NCBI GenBank assembly: GCA_004321905.1
Contig: SCQF01000037.1
Coordinates: forward strand, 1-50,695
Length of the DNA: 50,695 bases
DNA from: Verrucomicrobiota bacterium
GTDB taxonomy: Bacteria; Verrucomicrobiota; Kiritimatiellia; CAIQIC01
Direction of reading: 5' to 3'
A program made the translations under genes and the position numbers. Below the pieces are notes generated by a model. That model did not search any database. It was not told the origin of the DNA and worked only from the letters and a program-made list of their open reading frames with translations. This document shows positions 24,048 through 32,399 of the stretch, piece after piece; position 1 is the stretch's first letter, and every line of letters starts with the position of its first letter.

Positions 24048-24884
24048 TTATTCCTCAACTACTTCGACATTGCGCAGCGACTTGATCAGATCAAGCGTCA
24101 AAGCCTCCATGCCCAGGATGATCCGCATGGCTTTATTTTTGAAGAAATAGAAGAAAATGGTCGCGGGCACTGCCGTGCCCAACCCCACCGCAGTGGCCCA
24201 GAGACCATGCGAGATATTGACGGCCAACATGGCTTGTTGGGCGGCACCCGCCGCCTGTGTACCCAGATTGAAAAAGGCGTAAATCATGCCTTGCACCGTG
24301 CCGATCAGCCCCAACATCGGCGTGGTGTTGGAGATCACGCTCAAGTAGGTCACGCGCTGGAGCATTTTTTCCGCCTCCAGATCGGCTGCAATGCTGACCG
24401 AATCTTGAATCACTTCATAGCCTTCCTTGACGTTGGAGAAGCCGGCCGTCAACACATGCGCCAGCGGGCCGGGTTGCGCTTCGCAATGCTGTAGCGCCTT
24501 CATCAGATCGCCTTGGCTCATCGCGGTGCGTACCGCCTCCACTAATTCTTGCGGGGCAATCTTCTTCTCGCGGATGTTGACGAAGGAATCCACGGTGAGG
24601 GCCACGCTGACGATGGAGCAAACGATGAGCGTGATCCAGATCAGTATTCCGAACCAACCAGAACGAGTAATGATCCGAATAAAACTCATTTCTTCGGTAT
24701 GTCCCTTCTGTTTGGCCGCCTCTTCCTGGGAGAGCTCAAGATTGGGAGCCGGTGCAGCCACTGCCGGCGCGGTGGCGGGTGCCGCGGCGGGTGCTGCCGC
24801 TTGCGGGTAGGCCTTTAGCGTCAAGCCCATGAATACCACCACGGCGCTTAGCGCCACCACCCACGAAGATTTTGTTCGCATCAT
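24048..24884 (-). CDS. exbB: MotA/TolQ/ExbB proton channel family protein
   Basis: This 278-residue protein has an N-terminal signal-like helix followed by an Ala/Pro-rich linker (AAAPAAAPATAPAVAAPAP), then the ExbB core. The core has helix GWFGILIWITLIVCSIVSVALTVDSF, a cytoplasmic loop (IREKKIAPQELVEAVRTAMSQGDL...), LSVISNTTPMLGLIGTVQGMIYAFF and the final helix GLWATAVGLGTAVPATIFFYFFKNKA. The start ATG at 24884 has AAGGAG. It is a pentameric stator partner of the two ExbD proteins. The added N-terminal linker is typical of PVC ExbB proteins. Confidence 0.88.
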   Translation of the reverse strand: MMRTKSSWVVALSAVVVFMGLTLKAYPQAAAPAAAPATAPAVAAPAPNLELSQEEAAKQKGHTEEMSFIRIITRSGWFGILIWITLIVCSIVSVALTVDSFVNIREKKIAPQELVEAVRTAMSQGDLMKALQHCEAQPGPLAHVLTAGFSNVKEGYEVIQDSVSIAADLEAEKMLQRVTYLSVISNTTPMLGLIGTVQGMIYAFFNLGTQAAGAAQQAMLAVNISHGLWATAVGLGTAVPATIFFYFFKNKAMRIILGMEALTLDLIKSLRNVEVVEE

Positions 24885-24942
24885 ATCGAGTCTCCTTTTT
24901 CTGAGGTGCAGATAATTAGATGTTTCTACGCTTGTTTGCAAG

Positions 24943-25791
24943 TCATTTCTTACCGGACTTCTCCGCCGCGCGGCTACCGGGATAGAGTTGGAGCAATTCC
25001 TGAAAACAGTGCTGCGCGCCACGTTCGTCGCGCATTTTCTGCAATGTTTCGCCGGCCTTGAACAGGGCCTCCGCCTGTAACTCGGTTTCCGTTTTGACAT
25101 CGCGGAAGAGCAACGCCGTGCGCAGATAATCCATCGCGGCCTCTTCCAGGCGGTTTTGCGCCGCATGCAGATCGCCGTAGGCCATCTGCGCGTGTGCCGC
25201 ATCCAGCCGGGACGTGCCGGCGAGCGCTTTCTTGAGCATCGGCTCCAGCCGGTCAAATTGTTTGGCGGCAATCAACGCCTGATGGTAGGCCTCTTCTACG
25301 TTGTCTTTCTCGGCCAACGCAGGATTACCGGCTACCAACCGGTCATAGGCCGCCACGGCCGCCGTGCCGTCACCTTTGGCCATCGCGCACTGCATCAGCA
25401 GCAGGCCCGCCGCTTCGTCCCAATATAAACCACGCAGACGTCCAGCCACTCCGCTCAACAAGGGAATCGCTTCGTCGTACTTCCGGCTGTTGACCAGTTG
25501 TACCGCTTTGTCGTAGTCCGCCGGCTTATCGGCGACGGCTTGGCGATATTGCCCCGCCGTAAAAAACATTTGTCCGCGCGCGGTGGTCAGCACCACCTCG
25601 CCCGTGGGTTTGAGGCGAATATCCGAACCATCCACGCGCTGTCCATCGGCCCGAATTACATAGGCCGCAGAAGCCGGTAACGCCAAGCTGACTCCGGCGA
25701 CAACCAGCCACGCCGCCCAGCCAGGCGCGTGCTGCGCTTCGCCAAATTTCCTATTGCCGCTGGTCGCCATAATTTCTGCTCCGCCGCTCAT
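24943..25791 (-). CDS. TPR-repeat protein, secreted or membrane anchored
   Basis: This 282-residue protein has an N-terminal hydrophobic segment (WAAWLVVAGVSLALPASAAYVI) that is either a signal peptide or an anchor. A short beta region (GQRVDGSDIRLKPTGEVVLTTARGQMFF) and about four to five TPR-like helix pairs follow, ending HCFQELLQLYPGSRAAEKSG. Its start overlaps the stop of the larger TPR gene as ATGA. The operon context (ExbB/ExbD) suggests a periplasmic scaffold for the motor. No specific family is recognised. Confidence 0.7.
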   Translation of the reverse strand: MSGGAEIMATSGNRKFGEAQHAPGWAAWLVVAGVSLALPASAAYVIRADGQRVDGSDIRLKPTGEVVLTTARGQMFFTAGQYRQAVADKPADYDKAVQLVNSRKYDEAIPLLSGVAGRLRGLYWDEAAGLLLMQCAMAKGDGTAAVAAYDRLVAGNPALAEKDNVEEAYHQALIAAKQFDRLEPMLKKALAGTSRLDAAHAQMAYGDLHAAQNRLEEAAMDYLRTALLFRDVKTETELQAEALFKAGETLQKMRDERGAQHCFQELLQLYPGSRAAEKSGKK

Positions 25792-28556
25792 CCGCCGCTG
25801 CTGGCCTTCAACTTTGCCTCGTTACGCGCCCGGCGCGCCTCTTCCAAATATTTGCCGCGTGGGAAAGTCTTTTCATAGCCGTCGCAAATTTTAATCACGT
25901 CGTCGTAACGCTTCAATTCCAGCCCCAATCCGAAACTCTCCAGATAGGCGTCCTCGATGATCGGCGCGAGGTCGGCGTTTTGCGGATCGCCCAGCAACGC
26001 CACGCGCTGGCAACTGGCCAGTGCGGATTCTTTGGCGCCGCGCGCCCGCTGGACCCTGGCCAGCTCCAGATTGGCTTTGTTGAAGACGTCCGGCTTGCCG
26101 CCAAATTGCCGCATTACATCGCCCAACGCACCTTCGGCCACCGGGAACAGACCCGCTTGGCGCGCCGCGATGGCCAGCGCGAACTTGCCCTCGCGGAAAA
26201 ACCCAGAGCTTGGAAATTTTTTGAAGAAAGCTTCCAAGGCTTGGACCGCACCCGCAAAATCCTTGGCGTTGAGTCGCGCCTGCCCGAGGCTATATAGCGC
26301 CACCCCAAGCAGCGGCTGGCCTTCCAGTCGTTGGACGGCGACCGTAAAGCACCGGATGGCATCCGCGGGTTGCTTGGCTTCGTCAAACGCCTGCCCCAGC
26401 TTGAGGAACAGTACCGGCTCGAATTTATCCGGTGTGGCGAGCATCTTGTCGAGCGCGTTGCGGGCCTGTTCGTTCTGCCGCACTTCCAGCGCGCTTTCCG
26501 CCAGGGCATAGAGCGCGCTCTTGCCTTCGTCGGTGTTGGGATAGCGGGCGGCCAACTCGTCGAACACGCGCGTGGCCTCTTTGAATTTATTCAGCTCCAG
26601 ATAGATGGCGCCCTGTGCACGCAACGCCTTGGGCGCCAGCTTGCTGCGGGGATAATCCTCGATGAACTTGCCGAAGGCTTCAAGCGCCTGCGCGCGATGC
26701 TGCGGCAAGGCGTTGTCGCCCTGCTTGAAAGCGCCGTGGCAAACACCCACCTGAAAGAGAGCTTGTTCAAGCAACTCTTCGTTCCGTTGCAAATCGGCGC
26801 CCGTATGCGCATAGGCATTGCGATCCTGCCGCAGCCATTTGATCAGCGTTTCATATTCAGCCAGCGCCTTGTGTGGCTTGTCCGTCAACCGCAACGCCGT
26901 GGCCAGGAAAAATTGCGCCTGCGCCTTGTCCGGGCCGGGCTGGGCCTCAGCGAGATATCCGGTGAAGCCTTGGATGGCGGCGACATAGTTGCTGCCGGCA
27001 TAGTAATTCCACGCCAATTGGCTCATCGCCTTGGATGCCAGCGGATCGCCGGGCAGCTCATCCACCAGGCGCTGCAGTAGTTGCTTCGCTTGATCGGGAT
27101 GCTTGGCCTGATTAGCCAGAAAGGCCAGCCGGTAGAGCACGCTGCCGGCGCGTTCATGCTTTGGAAAATATTTCAGGAAGAGGTCGTAGACCGCCAACAT
27201 GCGTTTTTCATCTTTTTGGTCTTCGTAGAATTTGGCCAGTTGCAGAAGGCTCAACCCCGCGCGCGCTTCCTTGCCAAAACGCCCGCCCAGATCGCTGGCG
27301 ATGGCCGTCGCTTTTTCATGCTGATTGGTGTGCGCATAGGCCAGCATCAGATTGCCCAACGCCGTCACCACGCCGGCGCCGGAGGGAAATTGCTTCAGCA
27401 GCTTTTCATATTCGGTGATAGCCTTGCCATATTGCCCGGAGCGAAAGACTTCGTCCGCCGGCTCAAACACCGCCGTCCGGGCTACGCCGGCCCAGCGACT
27501 CAAGTCCACATTGGGCCGATGCCCCAGCGCTTGCAGTTGCGCGACCAAGTCCTGCGCGTGCGCCGCCACTTCCGGTGCCACCGAGCTCTTGGGGTACTTG
27601 TTCAGCACGTTGACGTATTCCGTCAGTGCCGCGCCAAACGCCGGCAACGCCTTGGCCTCCTGCCCCTTGCTCTTCAGCCGCGCCTGGCCTTCCTGCACAT
27701 AGAGATCGCCTAACGCCGCGCGCGCGCCGGCCATCGGACTAAGCGCGGCCGCCTCCGGCCCCTGCCCCTTGAGCACCCCGTCAATTTGCCGCAGCACGTC
27801 CATCTGGTCGCGCAACACCTTGCGCGCCTCGTCTGCCTTGCCCAGCCGCGCCAGCGCATTTGCCTTGCTGATAAGCCCGCGCCCAAACCACATATCCAGG
27901 TTCAGAAACAGTTTGTCGCACGTCGCCGCGGCTTGGGTGAGATAGGCGACGCGATTACTTTGCGCCGGTGTGGCGTCCGCCAGCTTGATATAGAGGTCTG
28001 CCTGCTCCGCCATCGCCTGTCGCCCCTCTTCGCTGCGTGGGCCAAGGTCCACGATGTGCTGAAAGGCCTCGATCGCGCCGAGCGGATCACCGGCGTGCTC
28101 CAGAATTTGCCCGTATTGATGGGCCGCGTTACGGAAGAAATTGGTGTCCGTCAGGGCCGCACCCTGAATTTTTTTGAAAAACTGGTCGTAGATTTCGCGC
28201 GTTTTCTGGAACTGGCCCGCGTTATAAAAACCATTGGCCAGCAGCAGTTGAATCGTCGTCAGGCGCGGGTCGGTGGGGCTGAGCGCCTTGACCATCGCTT
28301 CGGCTTCCCCCAGCCGTCCGCTCATCACCATCAGTTCCGCCAGCACCGGCTTGGCGCGTTCCTGCGCGCCGGGCTGCTGCACGAGCAGCCGCTCGACGAC
28401 GCGGCTGCCGTAATAAGGCAAACCAAAGCGTGCCAGCGCCGAAGCGAAGTCCAACTCGCGCTCAATCTCGTCCGCCCGCGTCACGCCACCCAGTCCTAAT
28501 ACCGCCATCAGCGCGACACCAAACCAGACTTGACAGCCTGTGGTCTTACGAAGCAT
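25788..28556 (-). CDS. large periplasmic TPR-repeat protein
   Basis: This 922-residue protein from ATG 28556 has a good signal peptide (MLRKTTGCQVWFGVALMAVLGLGGVTRA). A GTG 27 bp upstream is an alternative but would spoil the signal. The rest is about twenty tetratricopeptide-like helix pairs, with many copies of the A-x-x-x-[FY]-x-x-[FY]-P pattern (for example YDQFFKKI, YEKLLKQFPSG, YDLFLKYFPKHERAG, FGKFIEDYPRSKLAPKAL, FDELAARYPNTDEGKSAL). It resembles the outer-membrane assembly/CpoB-like TPR architecture. It is the first gene of the six-gene Ton-like operon. A degenerate palindrome pair lies within it (26201-26246). Confidence 0.75.
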   Translation of the reverse strand: MLRKTTGCQVWFGVALMAVLGLGGVTRADEIERELDFASALARFGLPYYGSRVVERLLVQQPGAQERAKPVLAELMVMSGRLGEAEAMVKALSPTDPRLTTIQLLLANGFYNAGQFQKTREIYDQFFKKIQGAALTDTNFFRNAAHQYGQILEHAGDPLGAIEAFQHIVDLGPRSEEGRQAMAEQADLYIKLADATPAQSNRVAYLTQAAATCDKLFLNLDMWFGRGLISKANALARLGKADEARKVLRDQMDVLRQIDGVLKGQGPEAAALSPMAGARAALGDLYVQEGQARLKSKGQEAKALPAFGAALTEYVNVLNKYPKSSVAPEVAAHAQDLVAQLQALGHRPNVDLSRWAGVARTAVFEPADEVFRSGQYGKAITEYEKLLKQFPSGAGVVTALGNLMLAYAHTNQHEKATAIASDLGGRFGKEARAGLSLLQLAKFYEDQKDEKRMLAVYDLFLKYFPKHERAGSVLYRLAFLANQAKHPDQAKQLLQRLVDELPGDPLASKAMSQLAWNYYAGSNYVAAIQGFTGYLAEAQPGPDKAQAQFFLATALRLTDKPHKALAEYETLIKWLRQDRNAYAHTGADLQRNEELLEQALFQVGVCHGAFKQGDNALPQHRAQALEAFGKFIEDYPRSKLAPKALRAQGAIYLELNKFKEATRVFDELAARYPNTDEGKSALYALAESALEVRQNEQARNALDKMLATPDKFEPVLFLKLGQAFDEAKQPADAIRCFTVAVQRLEGQPLLGVALYSLGQARLNAKDFAGAVQALEAFFKKFPSSGFFREGKFALAIAARQAGLFPVAEGALGDVMRQFGGKPDVFNKANLELARVQRARGAKESALASCQRVALLGDPQNADLAPIIEDAYLESFGLGLELKRYDDVIKICDGYEKTFPRGKYLEEARRARNEAKLKASSGG

Positions 28557-28604
28557 CAACGCAAAATAAATAAAAGCCGGCACGCCGTCAAGCGTGTCTA
28601 TTTA

Positions 28605-28626
28605 TTTTTTTCCAAGACTTGGAAAA
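28605..28626. repeat. single TTCCAAGACTTGGAA palindrome
   Basis: This copy, with a T7 run before and A4 after, lies in the gap between the alpha-galactosidase 3' end and the TPR gene start. No second copy is found 32 bp away. Confidence 0.85.
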
Positions 28627-28629
28627 GTG

Positions 28630-30591
28630 TCACGGCGCGGGCCAAACGCGGAGGAGCACGACGCCATGGCGCGGCACGGCGGCCGCGAACTGATCTGCGA
28701 AGACGCCAATGTCTTGCTGCCGCCAGAGGTCGCGTACGCGCTGCTTGCCGCTCAAGCCCAAGTCGCTCCACGTGACCGTGATGCGATCCATCACAACCCC
28801 GCGATTGAACAGGCCGACGGCCAGCGAGCCATCTTCCATCACCTTGGCCCAAACCTCTTGCTGGCCGTTTTTGCTTTTACGCGCCGCCTGCTGGCCGAGT
28901 GGGTCTTGGTTGACGTCCAGCACCTCGTCGTTGGTCAGGAGGCTGCGGGTGAAATCGTCCATTTGCGTCATATCGCAGCCGATGAGCAGCGGCGCGGCGA
29001 GCAGGCACCAGAGACTGATGTGGGTATATTGCTCGTTCGGCGTCAGGCGCGTCGGATGCAGTTTCGGGCCCCAGCCCACGTGGCCGACGACGAGCATATC
29101 GGGATCGTTCCAATGGCCCGGTCCCGCGAAACGCTCATAACCGTTTTGATTGAAGCCGAGGCCGGACATATTGCCCCACGTGTCCACAATGTCGTAGGTG
29201 GTGCGCCAGCAATTACCGCCGGCGATTTCGCCCCATTCCCAGACTTTGCCCATGCCGTACTGACACAAGCTAAACACGATGTCGCGATTTTGCTTGGCCA
29301 GCGCGGCGCTCATCACCGTGTAAGGTTTCTTTTGGTCATCCAGCGTGGGGTGTTGGACAATTTCGCCGTAGGAGCACCAGTCGTATTTGAGGTAGTCGAA
29401 ACCCCACGCGGCGTAACTCTGTGCGTCCTGCTCCTCGTGTTGCCAGCTCGCGACGCAACCGCCGCACGTCCACGGGCCGGGCGAGGAGTAGATGCCGGCC
29501 TTGAGGCCGAGACGGTGGATGTAATCAGTCAGACCCTTCATATTTGTGAAGCGCGGGTTCGGCAGAATACGACCTTGCGTGTCGCGCTGCGGCCCTTGCA
29601 ACGTCGGGTCTTTCGAATCCTTGTGTACCTGCCAATAATCGTCAACATTGATGAACGTCCAGCCGTGCTGAATCAATCCGCTATCCACCATCGCCTTCGC
29701 CGCCGACTTGACGTTCTCTTCCGTGACGGCACTCGCAAAACAGTTCCAACTGTTCCAACCCATCGGGGGCGTCAGCGCGATTTTGTCGCCCACTACAATC
29801 CGTAGTTCGCGCTGGGCTTGGCCCAACGCGTTCTTGGCGCTCAATGCAATCTTGTATGTGCCACGTGCTGCGATGCTGCCGGTGATGATGCCGCTTTTTT
29901 CGTCGAACGCCAAGCCTGGCGGCAATCCGTCCGCCGCCAACGTCATCGGGCGCGTGCCGGTGGCGGCGATGACATAAAGAAATGGATGTGTTGGCCGTAC
30001 GCCGACAATTCGCGCGCCGTTGATCCGTGGCTCCGCGGCCTCTTTGGGCGTCAAGATCACCGCCGTCTCGGTTTCGATGGGATTCGCTACCGGTTTGGCA
30101 CCGTGATAGCTGATCTGCGCCTCGGCCCAATCGGCGTGATCGAAGTCGGTGCCGTCGCCGGCATCGGTGACCTCCAGCAGCAGCCGCTGTACACCGCGTA
30201 TATCCACATTCACCGTCGTCGGCTCGTCGCCCGGCTTTTTCAGGCCGCTGGTAAAGAGTTCCTTGCCGTCGCCGGTCACCTTGAATTCCACGCTGCCGGG
30301 CTTGCCTTTGACTTCGTCATCCACGCCCACGATGGCGGTGAAACGCTCGGCCTGACCGTGAAGCGCAACTTCGCAGACGCTTTCCGCGTGTGTGCCCAAC
30401 CCCTGGGCATAGCGTTTGCCGTTCAGCGTCAGCGGGCGGCGCTCCACGGATTTATTTTTTTGTGGAAAGTGTCCGCCGCCCTGCGAGACGCCGTTCAAAT
30501 CGAGGTCCGCGAGCCATACGGTTTCCGCCGTCGCGGCCATCGCCCAGCCGGCGCACAGCGCCACGGCCAACCCTGTTTTGCATTTGTTCAT
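28630..30591 (-). CDS. secreted alpha-galactosidase, NPCBM + putative Ig + GH27
   Basis: This 653-residue protein has a signal peptide (MNKCKTGLAVALCAGWAMAATA). An NPCBM-like carbohydrate-binding domain (about 25-160, with YAQGLGTHAESVCEVAL) comes first, then a putative-Ig/cadherin-type domain (about 180-270, PPGLAFDEKSGIITGSIAARGTYKIAL). The GH27 catalytic barrel follows, from TPPMGWNSWNCFA. The nucleophile is Asp in YLKYDWCSYG and the acid/base is in the GPGHWNDPDMLVVG motif. It releases terminal alpha-linked galactose (or related sugars) from glycans outside the inner membrane. GGAG precedes ATG 30591. It stands alone, without a polysaccharide-use cluster. Confidence 0.9.
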   Translation of the reverse strand: MNKCKTGLAVALCAGWAMAATAETVWLADLDLNGVSQGGGHFPQKNKSVERRPLTLNGKRYAQGLGTHAESVCEVALHGQAERFTAIVGVDDEVKGKPGSVEFKVTGDGKELFTSGLKKPGDEPTTVNVDIRGVQRLLLEVTDAGDGTDFDHADWAEAQISYHGAKPVANPIETETAVILTPKEAAEPRINGARIVGVRPTHPFLYVIAATGTRPMTLAADGLPPGLAFDEKSGIITGSIAARGTYKIALSAKNALGQAQRELRIVVGDKIALTPPMGWNSWNCFASAVTEENVKSAAKAMVDSGLIQHGWTFINVDDYWQVHKDSKDPTLQGPQRDTQGRILPNPRFTNMKGLTDYIHRLGLKAGIYSSPGPWTCGGCVASWQHEEQDAQSYAAWGFDYLKYDWCSYGEIVQHPTLDDQKKPYTVMSAALAKQNRDIVFSLCQYGMGKVWEWGEIAGGNCWRTTYDIVDTWGNMSGLGFNQNGYERFAGPGHWNDPDMLVVGHVGWGPKLHPTRLTPNEQYTHISLWCLLAAPLLIGCDMTQMDDFTRSLLTNDEVLDVNQDPLGQQAARKSKNGQQEVWAKVMEDGSLAVGLFNRGVVMDRITVTWSDLGLSGKQRVRDLWRQQDIGVFADQFAAAVPRHGVVLLRVWPAP

Positions 30592-30705
30592 CGTGTGCTC
30601 CTTCGTTGGCGCGGCAGAATAGCGCATCACCTGACGCGGGACAAGACCACGCCGGGCCGCTTGTCAGCGGCGCACCAACTTGCTAGAAATCGCGCGGAGC
30701 CAACT

Positions 30706-31194
30706 ATGCCGATCTACGAATATCAGTGCGAAAAATGCGGGCGTATCTTGAACTTTCTGGTGCGCAGCATGGCCAGCCACCAAGCGCCAAAGTGTCCGAA
30801 GTGCGGCCATCCCAAGATGACGCGCGTGCTATCGCGCTTCGCCCCGCTCAAAGGTGGAAAAAAATCCGCCGCCGCCGAAACTGCGCCCGCTATGCCCGGT
30901 CAGCCGCCACCGATGCCCGGCGGCGATGATATCCCGCCCGGTATGGAAAAACTACTCTCCGAAGCGGACGGTATTGACGAAAAAGACCCGCGCGCGATGG
31001 GCCGCTTCATGCGGAAAATGGCCGAGCAGACCGGCGAACCAATCCCGCAAGAAATGGACGAAGTCGTCCGTCGCCTCGAAGCCGGCGAAGACCCGGAAAA
31101 GATCGAAGAAAAAATGGGCGATGTGCTCGGCGAAGGTGAAACCGGCGGCATGGGCGGCCCCGGCGGTGGTGATGATACGCTGTACAATGGTTAG
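30706..31194 (+). CDS. FmdB-family zinc-ribbon protein with acidic tail
   Basis: This 162-residue protein begins MPIYEYQCEKCGRILNFLV and has CPKCG about 20 residues later, the zinc ribbon of FmdB/regulatory-protein CxxC_CxxC_SSSS proteins. After the ribbon come a Pro/Gly-rich segment and a long acidic helix (about 80-150, with EKLLSEADGIDEKDPRAMGRFMRKMAEQTGE), ending in a Gly-rich tail. The ribbon is the conserved part; the tail is common in PVC and deltaproteobacterial homologues. GGAG precedes the ATG. Its precise function is not known for the family. Confidence 0.8.
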   Translation: MPIYEYQCEKCGRILNFLVRSMASHQAPKCPKCGHPKMTRVLSRFAPLKGGKKSAAAETAPAMPGQPPPMPGGDDIPPGMEKLLSEADGIDEKDPRAMGRFMRKMAEQTGEPIPQEMDEVVRRLEAGEDPEKIEEKMGDVLGEGETGGMGGPGGGDDTLYNG

Positions 31195-31228
31195 GTTCTC
31201 ACCCTTGAGTCTTCCGGTTATAAGTGGC

Positions 31229-31284
31229 GCGGCTTCACCTGAAGCCGCTCTTATATTGTTGAGCACGTTGAGGTCAACATGCTC
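31229..31284. terminator. two tandem hairpins after the FmdB gene
   Basis: GCGGCTTCA (31229-31237) pairs with TGAAGCCGC (31240-31248) and is followed by TCTTATATTG. A second stem follows at 31261-31284 (GAGCACGTTGA / TCAACATGCTC, one mismatch). They lie between convergent genes and probably end transcription from both sides. Confidence 0.5.
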
Positions 31285-31299
31285 CACCTTTTCCAAACC

Positions 31300-32334
31300 T
31301 CACGCAGATTGCAGCAGGCGGTCATTGCCGCAGAGCGCGTTTACGTTGCGGCAGCCGAGCAGAAACATCGCGGTGATGAATTCCCGGCGCAGGCGTTGAA
31401 TCACGGCGCGCACGGCTTCCGCCGATTCCTGTGCAGGTTTGAGTAGCGGGGCCGCGACGCCGCAGAGGCTCGCGCCCAGCACGACAGCTTTAGCCGTATC
31501 CAGTCCGGAACGGATACCGCCGGACGCGATCAGCGTAACTTTTTTCCGTAACGAGCGGAGCGCCCAGAGCGCGAGCGGAGTCGGCAGGCCCCAGTCCTGA
31601 AAGACCAAGCCCAAATCGTCGGCAGCATCGGTCGCGGCGCGGCGGTGATGCTCGATACGGCTCCACGACGTACCGCCGGTGCCGGCGACGTCGAGAATTT
31701 TGACGCCGTTTTTCACCAGCAACAGCGCATCGGCCAGCGAGAGCCCCGCGCCGACTTCTTTGACGATCACCGGCTTGCCGAGGGCCCGCGCAATTTTCCC
31801 AACCTTGGAAGCCAGTCCGCGGAAATCGGTGTCGCCTTCGCGCTGGATGGCCTCTTGCAGCGGATTGAGGTGCAAAATCAGCGCGTCGGCTTGCAGCGCC
31901 GCTACGGCGGCGCGACACTCGGCGAGACCGAAGCCGTAGTTGAGTTGCACGGCACCGAGATTCGCCAGCAGCGGTGCGGTGGGCGCGTAACGGCGCAGCT
32001 CAAAACTCTTGCGTGCGGCGGAGGCGGCGAACATCACGCGTTGCGAGCCAACGCCCAGCGCCACGCCTTCGGCTTCGGCAGCCAGCGCGAGGTTGCGATT
32101 GATCTTTTGAAAAATCGGTTCGCTGCCGCCGGTCATCGAGGAAATCAGTAGCGGAAAACTCAAGCGTTTACTGAGGAATTCAACGGAAGCATCAACATCG
32201 GCCAGCGCGATTTCCGGCAGCGCGCGGTGCGTCAGGTGGATGGCGTCAAAATAGTGTTTGTGGCGCTCGACGTCCGGGTCGCGCCGGAACGTTTGCAGGT
32301 GGTCGTGTTTGCGTTGGTTGGTGGAATGACTCAT
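31300..32334 (-). CDS. fni: type 2 isopentenyl-diphosphate delta-isomerase
   Basis: This 344-residue FMN/NADPH-dependent enzyme interconverts IPP and DMAPP. Motifs are QRKHDHLQTF (start region typical of the family), FPLLISSMTGG, VGSQRVMF, LILHLNPLQEAIQREGDTDFRG, GKPVIVKEVGAGLS, VAGTGGTSWSRIE and IASGGIRSGLDTAKAVVLGA. It follows HMG-CoA reductase on the same strand, pointing to a mevalonate route for isoprenoids. A weak TTCCAAGGTTGGGAA-like copy of the dispersed palindrome lies inside (31794-31810). Confidence 0.93.
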   Translation of the reverse strand: MSHSTNQRKHDHLQTFRRDPDVERHKHYFDAIHLTHRALPEIALADVDASVEFLSKRLSFPLLISSMTGGSEPIFQKINRNLALAAEAEGVALGVGSQRVMFAASAARKSFELRRYAPTAPLLANLGAVQLNYGFGLAECRAAVAALQADALILHLNPLQEAIQREGDTDFRGLASKVGKIARALGKPVIVKEVGAGLSLADALLLVKNGVKILDVAGTGGTSWSRIEHHRRAATDAADDLGLVFQDWGLPTPLALWALRSLRKKVTLIASGGIRSGLDTAKAVVLGASLCGVAAPLLKPAQESAEAVRAVIQRLRREFITAMFLLGCRNVNALCGNDRLLQSA

Positions 32335-32345
32335 AAAATTTTCAT

Positions 32346-32399
32346 GGTAGGGCGCGTTCGCCGAACGCGCCGCGGCGCGCTGGGCCAGCGCGCCCTACC
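32346..32399. repeat. tandem GC-rich palindromes (GGTAGGGCGCG...CGCGCCCTACC)
   Basis: Outer arms GGTAGGGCGCG and CGCGCCCTACC enclose two perfect small palindromes: 9-bp arms at 32352-32370 and 10-bp arms at 32374-32394, each with a one-base centre. The unit starts like the GTAGGGCG family at 15258 and 16353. It fills the gap between HMG-CoA reductase and fni, and its TAG on the minus strand (32395-32397) is the stop codon of the reductase gene. Confidence 0.75.
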
